Of a DNA stretch of 64,000 bases, positions 17,564 through 26,095 are shown one piece after another (within the stretch, counting starts at the first letter, position 1; each line of letters begins with the position of its first letter). The stretch comes from Fidelibacterota bacterium (GTDB lineage Bacteria > Fidelibacterota > UBA8477 > JABMPR01). Where the stretch lies: assembly GCA_021734255.1 (NCBI GenBank), contig JAIPJM010000009.1, positions 26,103-90,102 of the forward strand. The letters run 5' to 3'. Under the pieces are notes generated by a model that saw only the letters and a program-made list of their open reading frames with translations, was not told the origin of the DNA and did no database searches. The translations under genes were made by a program, and so were the position numbers.

Positions 17564-18261
17564 TTTACGATGACCACCTTTTGCGTATGCAGGTTGCCAC
17601 CATCGGAAACCGTAAGCAGATAGTTACCTGAGTGAAGGTCGCTCACATTCCAGCTGAAATGATTCATACCAGGAGACAGCGAGTATTTTCTTTCCAGGAT
17701 GGACCGACCTGTCAGGGATACCAACTTAACGAGGTAATCACCGGTCTCATTGATCTGTAGATTGACATTGACCTGAGCATTCACCGGATTTGGATAGATA
17801 TTGGATATTTGAAAATTTTTCGGGACATTGAAGCCTTTATCAATACTCGTCGTGAGATATTCCATTCGTACATATGCAGAATCGATCTCCATACTGGAGG
17901 AGTCAACAACGAAGATCATCCATGATCCTTCACCCAGTTCACCTTGTGATCTGATTTCCAGACTAATCGCAGCTGTGTCACCAGGTGCCAGGATATGTGT
18001 ATAAGAGGGTGCGAACTGAAGGGGGATACAGGCTGGTCCAACGCAGTAGTAGATCAACCATGAATCTGGTTTTGACAATTCTACCGGTGTCACACTGATA
18101 TTTTGCTCTGAGCTGGTAAAGCTGACAACCTCTCCATGAAGCTCCACGTAGGACGAATCACCTGTGTAGACTGTATCAAATTGCGTGTACTCAAAATCAT
18201 TGGTTTGTGCTGCGAGCAGCATTGGCATGAGCAGCAGAAATATGTACCTAATTCTCTTCAT
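17560..18261 (-). CDS. Secreted protein with T9SS type A sorting domain
   Basis: A 233-residue exported protein. After a signal peptide (about 1-19) there is a beta-rich domain (20-135) with the pair Cys73 and Cys78 in YCVGPACIP, possibly a disulfide or metal site. The last 80 residues form a type A C-terminal sorting domain: it opens with the hallmark IYPNPVN and ends in a GNYLLTV..KVVIVK strand pattern. This implies export through a type IX secretion system and attachment or release at the cell surface. It overlaps the DUF6132 gene by 14 bases and the TlpA gene by four. The N-terminal domain is not recognised with confidence. Confidence 0.8.
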   Translation of the reverse strand: MKRIRYIFLLLMPMLLAAQTNDFEYTQFDTVYTGDSSYVELHGEVVSFTSSEQNISVTPVELSKPDSWLIYYCVGPACIPLQFAPSYTHILAPGDTAAISLEIRSQGELGEGSWMIFVVDSSSMEIDSAYVRMEYLTTSIDKGFNVPKNFQISNIYPNPVNAQVNVNLQINETGDYLVKLVSLTGRSILERKYSLSPGMNHFSWNVSDLHSGNYLLTVSDGGNLHTQKVVIVK

Positions 18262-18466
18262 GATCCTCAGTATTTCTCTTTTCTGCCTTATCCTTTGCCG
18301 GCCACATAAAAACCAGACCGATCAATGCCCCATACGCCGTGCTGATATAGGGACTTGAGGTAATGGCGCAAGTACCTGATTTACAGCCGATGAAAAAATA
18401 ATATGAAAAACCCAGTATGGCGCCTACAGCCACTCCTGATAATATTTTTATTTTCTTCTTATCCAT
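18248..18466 (-). CDS. DUF6132-family small membrane protein
   Basis: A 72-residue protein with two predicted membrane helices (about 8-26 and 42-58). Between them is the conserved loop GCKSGTCAITSSP with Cys28 and Cys33, the signature of the DUF6132 family. The role is unknown; relatives often lie near rhodaneses or other sulfur-handling genes. Here it sits 19 bases downstream of a rhodanese, which supports sulfur or thiol chemistry at the membrane. Confidence 0.75.
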   Translation of the reverse strand: MDKKKIKILSGVAVGAILGFSYYFFIGCKSGTCAITSSPYISTAYGALIGLVFMWPAKDKAEKRNTEDHEEN

Positions 18467-18485
18467 ACGTACTTTCTATGCTCCA

Positions 18486-18872
18486 CTAACCTTCAATACC
18501 ACGAGCCAGATAACAGGCATCGTAGCCTGCCAATCGCAAGATACTGGCGCCCTGCTTAGATCGCTTCCCGTTGGGACAGACCAATACCAGGGTCTTATCC
18601 TTGTGTGGTGCCAGGTCCACACTTCGCTTTTCAAGTAGAAAAAGTGGTATCTGGATCACATCTTCCCAAAGACTATCACTCTCTCTGATCTCATCTTTAT
18701 TTCTCACATCGATAATAAGGATATCAGATGTATCCATCAACCTCTGATCCAGTTCTGATCGACTTATAGAGGGTGTGGTATATTCATCTTTGTAAATACC
18801 TTCGAAGGCCAGGTATACAGTTCCAATCACTCCCAGAAGGATCAGAGAATATGCTATCAGACGATAGATCAT
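18486..18872 (-). CDS. Membrane-anchored rhodanese-like protein
   Basis: A 128-residue protein with an N-terminal membrane anchor (about residues 5-23) and a single rhodanese domain. The segment ILIIDVRNKDEI leads the domain, and the catalytic loop CPNGKRSKQG carries Cys99, the residue that forms a persulfide. It probably moves sulfane sulfur on the outer face of the membrane. The start overlaps the end of the OsmC gene by four bases and DUF6132 follows closely, forming a sulfur-handling trio. Confidence 0.88.
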   Translation of the reverse strand: MIYRLIAYSLILLGVIGTVYLAFEGIYKDEYTTPSISRSELDQRLMDTSDILIIDVRNKDEIRESDSLWEDVIQIPLFLLEKRSVDLAPHKDKTLVLVCPNGKRSKQGASILRLAGYDACYLARGIEG

Positions 18873-19291
18873 TCAGGTTCATGCACCTCAATATTCACAC
18901 TGATATCAACCGCTTTACTCAGCATGGCACTCACTGTGCAATACCTGTCCTTTGAAAGCGACACTGCCTTCTCCAGCTTGGCCATCGGGAGATCTGTTCC
19001 ATAAAAATGATAGGTCATATCAATCTTCGTAAAAACCTTTGGATGATCCTCGGCTCGCTCAAAGTCTATGCCGATCTGAAAGTCGTCTACGGCCACCCGC
19101 ATTTTTTTCAATATGGACACAACATCCATTGCTGTACATCCACCCAGGCCAAATAACACAAGTTCAGTTGGCTTACTGGCTGCACCAGCACCGCCAAATT
19201 GTTCCTCACCGTCCATCATGGTCCAGTGATTTGTTTTTCCCCTGGCTGCAAAAGTTGCACCCTGTACCTGTTTAATTTTTATATCTGCCAT
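18869..19291 (-). CDS. OsmC-family protein
   Basis: A 140-residue OsmC/Ohr-superfamily protein. The two family cysteines are present: Cys52 in GLGGCTAMD and Cys118 in DRYCTVSAML. OsmC/Ohr enzymes use this pair to reduce organic hydroperoxides, while YhfA-like members are less well known; this sequence, with GGAGAASKP, looks closer to the YhfA/OsmC-like branch. It is first in a tight run continuing with rhodanese and DUF6132. A DUF1858 protein starts 74 bases upstream, so redox or persulfide stress is a plausible theme. Confidence 0.88.
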   Translation of the reverse strand: MADIKIKQVQGATFAARGKTNHWTMMDGEEQFGGAGAASKPTELVLFGLGGCTAMDVVSILKKMRVAVDDFQIGIDFERAEDHPKVFTKIDMTYHFYGTDLPMAKLEKAVSLSKDRYCTVSAMLSKAVDISVNIEVHEPE

Positions 19292-19365
19292 TTCATTCCC
19301 CTACTATAACCGGTTCTTTTCCGGACTGATTATATGATTTAAGGTTTCTAATTCAATATGAAAGA

Positions 19366-19563
19366 TCAATCGACCAGAAGTTTATTCATCCGTTCAACGA
19401 TCTGATCGATATTCTCAATACTTTTTTCATGGGCCTGTTGCTCCAGTGTACCCCAGACTGCCTCGCCGCATGCAAGACACACAATTCCCTCAACTTTCAA
19501 GGGTCCCACAAGTTTCGGATATTTCTGGACCAGGTCTTCGATCAACATGTCTTTTGAGATCAT
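19366..19563 (-). CDS. DUF1858-domain protein
   Basis: A 65-residue DUF1858 protein: MISKDMLIEDLVQKYPK at the N-terminus and GIVCLACGEAVWGTLE with Cys29 and Cys32. Such small helical domains occur alone or fused to hybrid-cluster or sulfur-carrier-like proteins and may bind metal or take part in redox reactions; function is unproved. An AGGAG ribosome-binding site precedes the ATG. A 6-base hairpin (GAGCGA 19583-19588 with TCGCTC 19595-19600) lies in its leader, and the groES terminator separates it from the upstream genes. Confidence 0.85.
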   Translation of the reverse strand: MISKDMLIEDLVQKYPKLVGPLKVEGIVCLACGEAVWGTLEQQAHEKSIENIDQIVERMNKLLVD

Positions 19564-19646
19564 TCTTACTTCTCCTAGTTTCGAGCGATCACTCTCGCTC
19601 TAAGGCCGACATTCCTTTGAGTACAACCAGTCTCAAAAGTGACAAA

Positions 19647-19672
19647 AAAAGGGAGCTAGATAGCTCCCTTTT
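19647..19672 (-). terminator. Intrinsic terminator after groES
   Basis: A perfect 12-base-pair inverted repeat: AAAAGGGAGCTA with TAGCTCCCTTTT, two bases apart. On the minus strand it is followed by seven T. It separates the sigma/anti-sigma/glutaredoxin/groES unit from DUF1858. Confidence 0.85.
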
Positions 19673-19695
19673 GTAATCCGGACTGTGGATGAAAA

Positions 19696-19965
19696 CTAGC
19701 TGAGTTTGGCCAGGATATCTCCACGATTCAGGATCAGGTAATCGGTACCCTCATAGGAGAGTTCATCGCCGGCATATTTTCCATAAAGGATAACATCGCC
19801 TTCCTTTACCAATTCCTGCAATTCTTCATCATTTCCTACAGCTGCGATAGTTCCGCGGCGGGGCTTTTCTTTCGCAGTATCTGGGATAATGATACCTGAT
19901 GCAGTTGTCTCTTCTTCACCTGCGGGCACGACCAATACGCGATCATCTAAAGGTTGAATTTTCAT
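19696..19965 (-). CDS. groES: Co-chaperonin GroES
   Basis: An 89-residue Cpn10/GroES. It has the usual start IQPLDDRVLV, a flexible mobile loop around residues 17-30 (EEETTASGIIIPDTAKE) and the conserved YGKYAGDEL and DILAKL end. It caps GroEL to form the protein-folding chamber. Unusually, no groEL is adjacent: it is the last gene of a short unit with an ECF sigma factor, an anti-sigma-like protein and a glutaredoxin, and it ends at an intrinsic terminator. A groEL elsewhere in the genome is expected. Confidence 0.96.
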   Translation of the reverse strand: MKIQPLDDRVLVVPAGEEETTASGIIIPDTAKEKPRRGTIAAVGNDEELQELVKEGDVILYGKYAGDELSYEGTDYLILNRGDILAKLS

Positions 19966-19977
19966 TTTAGTATGCTC

Positions 19978-20232
19978 CTATATACCTAAAAGTCTATTGA
20001 TCTTGTTCCTGTCAAAACCGACAACCGGTCGATTGTTGATCCAGAGTTGGGGGACCCCCTGCTGACCTGTTTTCCTGACCATATCCTGGGCAGCTTTCTG
20101 GTTCCTGCTGACATCAATTTCCTTGAAATTGATCCCCTTTTCTCTCAAATATCTTTTTGCCGTGGTGCAATGTGAGCACGTCGGCGTAGTAAACATAATA
20201 ACTTTTTTTTGTTGTGCTGCAACTGTTGCCAT
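19978..20232 (-). CDS. Glutaredoxin-family protein
   Basis: An 84-residue glutaredoxin-fold protein. The active site is TTPTCSHCTTAKRYL with Cys19 and Cys22, and a GVPQLWINNRPVVGFD segment gives the cis-Pro and glutathione/thioredoxin-reductase binding face. CSHC rather than CPYC, and the short length, suggest an NrdH/YruB-like redoxin. It lies five bases after the anti-sigma-like gene and 12 bases before groES, so it is probably under the same ECF sigma control. Confidence 0.9.
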   Translation of the reverse strand: MATVAAQQKKVIMFTTPTCSHCTTAKRYLREKGINFKEIDVSRNQKAAQDMVRKTGQQGVPQLWINNRPVVGFDRNKINRLLGI

Positions 20233-20237
20233 GATCT

Positions 20238-20489
20238 TTACGCATCTTTCTTAAAATTATCCAGGTTCAATACCTTGAAGAGGCGTTTGGAAACATCAGC
20301 GGGTACATCACACTCATCTTCAACGACTCGGTACAGTTTTACCGAGCGCTGCATGGTATCATAATACACTTTACACTCAGGACATTCTTCCATGAAGGAA
20401 CCGACTTCCTGACATAATTCAGAACCGAGGTCAGCACCAAAGTCCTGACAGATCTTTTTCTGTAATTCTACATCATGTTTCGGTTTCAT
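20238..20489 (-). CDS. Putative anti-sigma factor, zinc-finger-like
   Basis: An 83-residue protein. I prefer the ATG at 20489, whose ATGA overlaps the sigma-factor stop, over the ATG four codons upstream at 20501. It has a cysteine-containing helical core, with LCQEVGSFMEECPECKVYYDT resembling the Cys-x2-Cys end of zf-HC2/ZAS anti-sigma proteins. The histidine of the canonical His-x3-Cys-x2-Cys motif is not in place (Phe there), so zinc binding is uncertain. Position directly after an ECF sigma gene is the main evidence; no membrane helix is seen, which suggests a soluble, perhaps redox-sensing, regulator. Confidence 0.65.
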   Translation of the reverse strand: MKPKHDVELQKKICQDFGADLGSELCQEVGSFMEECPECKVYYDTMQRSVKLYRVVEDECDVPADVSKRLFKVLNLDNFKKDA

Positions 20490-21079
20490 TTGACCAACCA
20501 ACCTTCTCGTTTCAGAATGGTATTCATACTATCCCTGAGAAACAATCGAGCCCGCATGAGCCTCACCTTTACGTTGCTCTCTGAGAGATCCAGCATCTCA
20601 GCTGTCTTGGCGGTTGATAATCCCTCAAGGTCCCTCAGGACAAAGACCGACCTGTATTTTTCATCCAGATCATCAAGCGCTTCTTTCAGCGCGATCTTGA
20701 ACTCTTCATCAGACACTTTGGTCTCGATGTAGTTCGGCCAATCAGATATATCCATTCCATGCAGGCTTTCAAAATCAGGCTCCTGAATCGAGTGGGATAC
20801 CCTCATCCTGGACTGTTTCCGCAACTTTCCGAGAGCAGTATTCACACCAATACGGTAAAGCCAGGTATAAAAACTGGATTTACCCTTGAATGTCTGGATC
20901 TTCTGCAAGGCTGTCATGAACGTTTCCTGAAGCATATCTTCAGCATCTTCATTGTTCCTTAACATGCGCAGACCCAGGTTATAGATCCTCGCGGAGTACA
21001 TATTCACAAGCTGGGCTTGTGCTTTCTGATCTCCGTCCCGGGCGGCTTGAATAAGCTCCGGCGTCTCTTCACTTGTCAA
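20486..21079 (-). CDS. ECF RNA polymerase sigma factor
   Basis: A 197-residue sigma-70 family protein of ECF type. Region 2 spans about residues 20-90 (YNLGLRMLRNNEDAEDMLQETFM and TWLYRIGVNTAL) and region 4 about 125-185 (RSVFVLRDLEGLSTAKTAEMLDLSESNVKVRLMRARLFLR). The given start is TTG; an in-frame stop lies shortly upstream and no ATG gives a complete region 2. It leads a unit with an overlapping anti-sigma-like gene, a glutaredoxin and groES, pointing to control of a thiol or protein-folding stress response. Confidence 0.92.
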   Translation of the reverse strand: MTSEETPELIQAARDGDQKAQAQLVNMYSARIYNLGLRMLRNNEDAEDMLQETFMTALQKIQTFKGKSSFYTWLYRIGVNTALGKLRKQSRMRVSHSIQEPDFESLHGMDISDWPNYIETKVSDEEFKIALKEALDDLDEKYRSVFVLRDLEGLSTAKTAEMLDLSESNVKVRLMRARLFLRDSMNTILKREGWLVK

Positions 21080-21162
21080 TTCACGTATGATTGGATGCTT
21101 TCCTTCAGGTCTCGTTACACAACAATTTTACCCTATCATTTTCCAGGTGGAAATTGTTTGGT

Positions 21163-22227
21163 TTAAATCTCTTCCAATCGGTTCACCATTTCAGCGGCAA
21201 CCAGCTTCTCATGAAGCTCCGATAAGTCTCCATTGGTGATCTCTTCCAGACGATATAAGGTTAGATTGATCCGATGGTCGGTTACTCTACCCTGCGGGTA
21301 GTTATAGGTTCTGATCTTGGCTGAGCGGTCCCCCGTTGATACCAGTGTCTTTCGCAGGGCAGCAACTTCGCTGTTCTGCTTATCGCGTTCCTCTGCCAAC
21401 AGGCGGGCACGCAGGACCTTCATGGCCTTATCTTTGTTCTTGTGCTGGGATGATTCATCTTGGCAGGAGACCACCAGCCCGGTAGGCAGGTGAGTGATCC
21501 GAATTGCTGATTCGGTTTTATTCACATGCTGACCACCAGCTCCACTGGCCCGAAATGTATCGATCCTCAAATCACTTGTGTTGATCTCGATATCTACTTC
21601 TTCAGCCTCAGGGAGTACGGCAACTGTGGCCGCAGAGGTATGGATTCGACCACTTGACTCAGTCTGTGGAATTCGTTGAACGCGGTGAACACCACTTTCG
21701 AATTTTAATCTTCCGTAAGCTTCTTCACCATTGATCTGGATGATGGCCTCTTTTGTTCCACCGCTGCCGAGTTCATTCAACGTGATAATCTCATGTTTCC
21801 AAGCGTTGTTCTCTGCATAACGCAGATACATGCGCATCAGGTCTGATGCGAAAAGGGCAGCTTCATCCCCTCCGGTGCCGGCTCTGATCTCAAGAATGGC
21901 GGCGCCTTGATCAGCTGGATCCTTGGGAATGAGGAGAACCTTGAGTTCTTCCTCCAGCTTCACCTGGTCGTCTTTAAGCCCATCCAGCTCTTCTTTAACG
22001 ATCTCCTTCAACTCATCATCATCGCCCATGAGGATCGCTTCATCCTCTTCGATGTTCTCAAGGAGAGAGCTGTAGCGGTCAAAAACCTCCAGTACATTTG
22101 AAAGATCACGGTGTTCACGAGCGATCTTGGCATAACGACGATTGTTCGTCATGATCTCAGGATCGGAGAGCTGACCCTCCAGGATCTTGAATTTTTCTTC
22201 GAGGGCTGGTCTTTTGTCCAGAAGCAT
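21163..22227 (-). CDS. prfA: Peptide chain release factor 1
   Basis: A 354-residue class-I release factor that ends translation at UAA and UAG. The codon-recognition tripeptide is PQT at residues 187-189, the PxT pattern of RF1 rather than the SPF of RF2. The GGQ motif that triggers peptidyl-tRNA hydrolysis is at 231-233. Its ATG overlaps the stop of the DUF1385 gene by one base, and the order rpmE-DUF1385-prfA is a widely conserved one. Confidence 0.96.
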   Translation of the reverse strand: MLLDKRPALEEKFKILEGQLSDPEIMTNNRRYAKIAREHRDLSNVLEVFDRYSSLLENIEEDEAILMGDDDELKEIVKEELDGLKDDQVKLEEELKVLLIPKDPADQGAAILEIRAGTGGDEAALFASDLMRMYLRYAENNAWKHEIITLNELGSGGTKEAIIQINGEEAYGRLKFESGVHRVQRIPQTESSGRIHTSAATVAVLPEAEEVDIEINTSDLRIDTFRASGAGGQHVNKTESAIRITHLPTGLVVSCQDESSQHKNKDKAMKVLRARLLAEERDKQNSEVAALRKTLVSTGDRSAKIRTYNYPQGRVTDHRINLTLYRLEEITNGDLSELHEKLVAAEMVNRLEEI

Positions 22228-23219
22228 TAATCAATTGCCTCTGCTACATAGGTCTGACCCTGGTAATCCTCTAATTTGTCGCCGAAGGCTGATTTAAGTG
22301 ATTCGATCGCCACCGTTAGCTGATCATCATCAGGCTCGCTTGTGGTGATATTCTGAAGCCAGATCCCTGGTGCAGCTAATGCCCGCACCCATTTGATGTG
22401 ACGATATTTTGAGGACAACTTCAAGACCTCGTAGGAGACACCTGCAACCAGTGGTATGAGCGGAAGATGGGTCAGTAATCTGATCTGCAGGGTCATTTCA
22501 CCGACAAATAATTTCACCACACTGTCGATAATGGCGAACAGCAGGATGGAGGACAGCAGCACAATGAATATGAAACTGGTCCCACATCTTGGATGCTGCG
22601 TTTGAAATGGTCGAGCAGATTCAAGATCCAGAGTTTTCCCTGCTTCAAATGTATAGACGGTCTTATGCTCAGCCCCGTGGTACTGGAAGAGTCGTTTCAC
22701 GTCTTTCATCAAGGAGATCGCCCAGAGATAGCTAAGGAAAAGCGCTATCCGGATCATGCCCGAGACTATATTGAAAGTGAAGGCGGTTTCAGAAAGATTT
22801 AGCAGATTGCCGGTCACGAAGATCGGTGTGACAAAGAACAATCCCAACCCGATCCCGAAAGCCAGCAGGGTACCGAGGAAACCAAGAATTCTGTCTTTCA
22901 GACCCATTTCTGCCGGCGTCTCCTCCTCGAAGGCGATCTCAGCCGACTCATTCAGGGTTTTCACACCCATCTTCATGGATTCGAATAGCGCGATCATTCC
23001 ACGTATGATGGGTTTCTTGAAGATAGCCCGCTTTTCCACCAGCGAGATGAATTCTTCTCTGCGGGTAATGATCTCACCTTTGGGGTTTCTAACCGCAATG
23101 GCATAAGCACCAGGCACTCTCATCATCACACCTTCGATTAACGCCTGTCCCCCAACAAGGATCGACTGCTGCGCAGCGAGAAATGCCTGAAACATGATTC
23201 TAAATGGACGTTTCAGCAT
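22227..23219 (-). CDS. DUF1385-family membrane protein
   Basis: A 330-residue DUF1385 protein. The family opening [16 protein letters not shown] and the central [19 protein letters not shown] are intact. Several membrane helices are predicted between about residues 105 and 260. The function is unknown despite wide conservation; the gene commonly sits between rpmE and prfA, as here, and has been suspected of a link to translation or metal-dependent metabolism. Its C-terminal stop overlaps the prfA start. Confidence 0.9.
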   Translation of the reverse strand: MLKRPFRIMFQAFLAAQQSILVGGQALIEGVMMRVPGAYAIAVRNPKGEIITRREEFISLVEKRAIFKKPIIRGMIALFESMKMGVKTLNESAEIAFEEETPAEMGLKDRILGFLGTLLAFGIGLGLFFVTPIFVTGNLLNLSETAFTFNIVSGMIRIALFLSYLWAISLMKDVKRLFQYHGAEHKTVYTFEAGKTLDLESARPFQTQHPRCGTSFIFIVLLSSILLFAIIDSVVKLFVGEMTLQIRLLTHLPLIPLVAGVSYEVLKLSSKYRHIKWVRALAAPGIWLQNITTSEPDDDQLTVAIESLKSAFGDKLEDYQGQTYVAEAID

Positions 23220-23240
23220 TATGGTACCAGTTTCTGGTAT

Positions 23241-23453
23241 CTATTTAGCTGCTTTGGTCGTGCTATATTTTTTATTGAACTTATCGATACGACCGGCTGT
23301 ATCCAGTAGTTTCTGTTTTCCAGTAAAATATGGGTGGCACTCGTTGCATATTTCAATATGCAGTTCGCCGACTGTGGTGTAGGTCTCAAAAGTGTTCCCA
23401 CAGGCACAGACAACCTTATTCAACTCATATTTAGGATGGATTCCTGATTTCAT
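23241..23453 (-). CDS. rpmE: 50S ribosomal protein L31
   Basis: A 70-residue bL31 of the zinc-binding (C+) type: Cys16, Cys18, Cys36 and Cys39 form the CxC...CxxC site. The N-terminus MKSGIHPKY is typical. L31 bridges the two ribosomal subunits, and the zinc form can be exchanged in zinc starvation in many bacteria. It is followed by DUF1385 and prfA. Confidence 0.96.
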   Translation of the reverse strand: MKSGIHPKYELNKVVCACGNTFETYTTVGELHIEICNECHPYFTGKQKLLDTAGRIDKFNKKYSTTKAAK

Positions 23454-23472
23454 TTTATACTAACTCCCTTTG

Positions 23473-24660
23473 TTATTTCAACTTTGCGACAGCTTTTGCC
23501 AGCCTGTCTAGCCCCTCTTTGATCGCGTCCATGGATGTAGCATAGGACATGCGAACATGTTCTCCGGCACCAAAAGCGGAGCCGGGAACGACGGTAATAT
23601 GGGCTTCATCAATTAAATATTTTGTCAGATCCATGTCATTCTTGATGGAATATTCTCCAGCTGACTTTCCGAAGAGACCTGAGATCTTTGGAAATACATA
23701 GAAGGCACCTTCAGGCTTCAGACAGGTGATGCCCGGCATATCATTTAAGGCTTTTACCATATAATTCCTTCTTTCCACGAATTGACGCTTCCACTCCTCC
23801 AGAAAAGTAGGCTCGGTCTGCAGTGCATGCTCAGAGGCATACTGGGCGATGGAATTTGGATTGCTGGTTGCCTGGCCCTGAAGTTTACCCATAGCCTTTG
23901 CCAGCTCAGGTGTAGAGGCGGTATATCCAATTCTCCAACCCGTCATGGCGAAAGCTTTTGACATACTCTGGACAGTTATGGTACGCTCGTATCCCCCGTC
24001 AAGTCCGGCAAGGCAGATATGCTCACCATCATAGACCAGCGCTTCATAGCATTCGTCAGAGATGATCCACAGATCGTGTTCATTGGCGACATCGACTACC
24101 GCCTGCAAGCTTTCTCGGTTCAGGACAGCACCACTTGGGTTTGAAGGTGTGTTGATGATCATTCCCTTGGTCTTGGATGTAACGCCAGCCAGCAGCTGTT
24201 CCCGGGTCAGTTGAAAATCATCTTCTGCTTTTGTCTCGATGAAAACAGGTGTTGCATCACTCAACTTCACTAATTCTGGATAGGTAACCCAGTAGGGTGT
24301 CAGGATGATGACCTCATCACCCTCCTCAAACAATGCCATCATGATATTAAAGAGAGAATGCTTGGCACCATTGGAAACAACGATCTGACCTGCTTCGTAG
24401 TCAAGACCATTATCCTTTTTCAACTTATCAGCAATTGCCTGTTTTAGTGTTGGTGTACCTGATGCGGGTGTGTAGCGAGTTTTCCCTGCCTCCAATGCAG
24501 AATTTGCTGCTTTAACAATATGCTCCGGTGTGTCGAAATCAGGTTCGCCAGCACCAAATGAAATAATGTCTACCCCCTGTGCTCTTAATTGAGCAGCAGC
24601 TTCCATCACAGCCATCGTAGCTGAAGGCTGTAAGGCATTGATTCTTTTTGTAAAACTCAT
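23473..24660 (-). CDS. aspC: Class I aminotransferase, aspartate aminotransferase type
   Basis: A 395-residue fold-type I, PLP-dependent aminotransferase of the Ib subgroup. Visible family marks are ISFGAGEPDFDTP near residues 35-47, NTPSNPSGAVL near 169-179, and the PLP lysine in SMSKAFAMTGWRIGY near 233-247. It most likely exchanges amino groups between aspartate, glutamate and 2-oxo acids; a prephenate or aromatic specificity cannot be excluded. It interrupts the common rho-rpmE-DUF1385-prfA order. Its AGGAGA ribosome-binding site begins right after a U-tract that closes a structured RNA element (24678-24770). Confidence 0.9.
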   Translation of the reverse strand: MSFTKRINALQPSATMAVMEAAAQLRAQGVDIISFGAGEPDFDTPEHIVKAANSALEAGKTRYTPASGTPTLKQAIADKLKKDNGLDYEAGQIVVSNGAKHSLFNIMMALFEEGDEVIILTPYWVTYPELVKLSDATPVFIETKAEDDFQLTREQLLAGVTSKTKGMIINTPSNPSGAVLNRESLQAVVDVANEHDLWIISDECYEALVYDGEHICLAGLDGGYERTITVQSMSKAFAMTGWRIGYTASTPELAKAMGKLQGQATSNPNSIAQYASEHALQTEPTFLEEWKRQFVERRNYMVKALNDMPGITCLKPEGAFYVFPKISGLFGKSAGEYSIKNDMDLTKYLIDEAHITVVPGSAFGAGEHVRMSYATSMDAIKEGLDRLAKAVAKLK

Positions 24661-24677
24661 CTTCTAACATCTCTCCT

Positions 24678-24770
24678 AAAAAAGCCGCGCAATATATCCG
24701 TGCACCCCTGCTCTTAGCAAGCGAAAGGTGTTACGGAAGGTCATCTATTAAACGCAGGAAAGTGGCGCGG
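24678..24770 (-). promoter_or_regulatory. Candidate structured RNA between rho and the aminotransferase gene
   Basis: On the minus-strand transcript, CCGCGC (24770-24765) pairs with GCGCGG (24690-24685), followed by C and six U. Within it, CCGUAACACC (24736-24727) pairs with GGUGCACGG (24706-24698), capped by UGCU/AGCA (24719-24709). An alternative helix pairs CCUGC (24758-24754) with GCAGG (24711-24707) and excludes the previous two. This resembles an attenuator or riboswitch; it may simply be the rho terminator. I recognise no known riboswitch consensus. Confidence 0.4.
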
Positions 24771-24841
24771 ACTCCCCCCGTTTCTCCCAAGTGAAATGTA
24801 GGGATTAAATTTGGATTAGGACAGAACTAATATAGGCTGGA

Positions 24842-26095
24842 TCAGGAATTCATGGAGCGCAGGAATTCCTTATTGGTGTCCGTTCTCTGCATCCTTTCAA
24901 GGAGAAATTCCATCGCTTCTACCGGTGTCATTTCATTCAATAGCTTACGTAGTATCCAGGTCCTGGACAATTCAGCTTTAGTCAGGAGTAATTCTTCCTT
25001 CCTGGTGCTGGAGCGAATGATATCAATAGCCGGATAAATGCGGCGATCACTGAGGCGACGATCAAGAACCAGTTCCATGTTACCCGTACCCTTGAATTCC
25101 TCAAAGATGACATCATCCATTCTGGATCCCGTCTCGATCAAAGCCGTGGCCATGATGGTCAGACTACCACCATGTTCCACATTTCGAGCGGCCCCGAAAA
25201 AGCGCTTGGGACGATGCAGGGCGTTGGAATCGATACCACCTGACAGGATCTTACCGCTGTGAGGAATGACAGCATTGTGAGCTCTGGCCAAACGCGTGAG
25301 ACTATCGAGTAGAATGACCACGTCTTTACCGAACTCCACCAGACACTTGGCCTTATTGAGAACCATGTCTGCCACCTGAACGTGTCGTTCTGGTGGTTCG
25401 TCAAATGTTGAAGCGATCACTTCGGCATCGACCATGCGGCGCATGTCAGTCACTTCCTCAGGACGTTCGTCGATCAGTAGGACCATGAGGATGACTTCTG
25501 GATGATTGCTCAGAATCGAATTGGCAATATCCTGCAAAATGATCGTTTTCCCTGTTTTAGGTTGGGCAGTTATGAGACCTCTCTGGCCCTTTCCTATTGG
25601 GCTTATGAGATCCATGACCCGCATGGAATATGATTTGGCACCTTTTTCCAGGGTGAGTTTACTGTCTGCATAGAGGGGAATGAGATTGTCGAACTGAGGG
25701 ACGATCCTGCCTTCTTCTGGATCCTGGTAATTGATTGCTTCCACTTTAATGAGTGCGAAGTATCGTTCATTGTCCTTAGGTGGACGAACCTGTCCCCAGA
25801 CGATCTGTCCAGTTCGTAGATTGAATCGTTTTATCTGCGACGGGGAGACATAGATATCATGGGGTCCCGCCAGATAATTATTGTCGGCATCGCGGAGAAA
25901 TCCATATCCATCGGGAAGGATCTCCAGAACACCGGTGGAAAACATCATCCCGGCGCTTTCCGTCTGTGCTTCCAAGATGGCTTCAGTAAGATCCAACTTC
26001 TTCTGGTTCGAGACTGCAGGGACTGCCAGTTCTTGTGCAATGTCTGCCAATTCTTTTAGCTTCATGTCCTGAAGCTGGCTAATGCTATAACTCAT
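24842..26095 (-). CDS. rho: Transcription termination factor Rho
   Basis: A 417-residue Rho, the hexameric RNA-dependent ATPase that ends transcription. It has an N-terminal SAP-like helical part, the cold-shock-type RNA-binding domain (DGYGFLRD near residues 62-69), a Walker A segment AQPKTGKT near residue 180 and a Walker [14 protein letters not shown] near 205-217. Length matches the shorter Rho type without a large insertion. The following stretch (24661-24841) holds a structured element before the aminotransferase gene. The 164 bases upstream show only a weak hairpin. Confidence 0.96.
   Translation of the reverse strand: MSYSISQLQDMKLKELADIAQELAVPAVSNQKKLDLTEAILEAQTESAGMMFSTGVLEILPDGYGFLRDADNNYLAGPHDIYVSPSQIKRFNLRTGQIVWGQVRPPKDNERYFALIKVEAINYQDPEEGRIVPQFDNLIPLYADSKLTLEKGAKSYSMRVMDLISPIGKGQRGLITAQPKTGKTIILQDIANSILSNHPEVILMVLLIDERPEEVTDMRRMVDAEVIASTFDEPPERHVQVADMVLNKAKCLVEFGKDVVILLDSLTRLARAHNAVIPHSGKILSGGIDSNALHRPKRFFGAARNVEHGGSLTIMATALIETGSRMDDVIFEEFKGTGNMELVLDRRLSDRRIYPAIDIIRSSTRKEELLLTKAELSRTWILRKLLNEMTPVEAMEFLLERMQRTDTNKEFLRSMNS

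Noticed and set aside
24661..24841. Small SRP RNA, 6S RNA or a known riboswitch class between rho and the aminotransferase
   Set aside because: None of the conserved motifs (such as the SRP GGAAGGAAGCAG loop) is present; kept only as an unclassified structured element.
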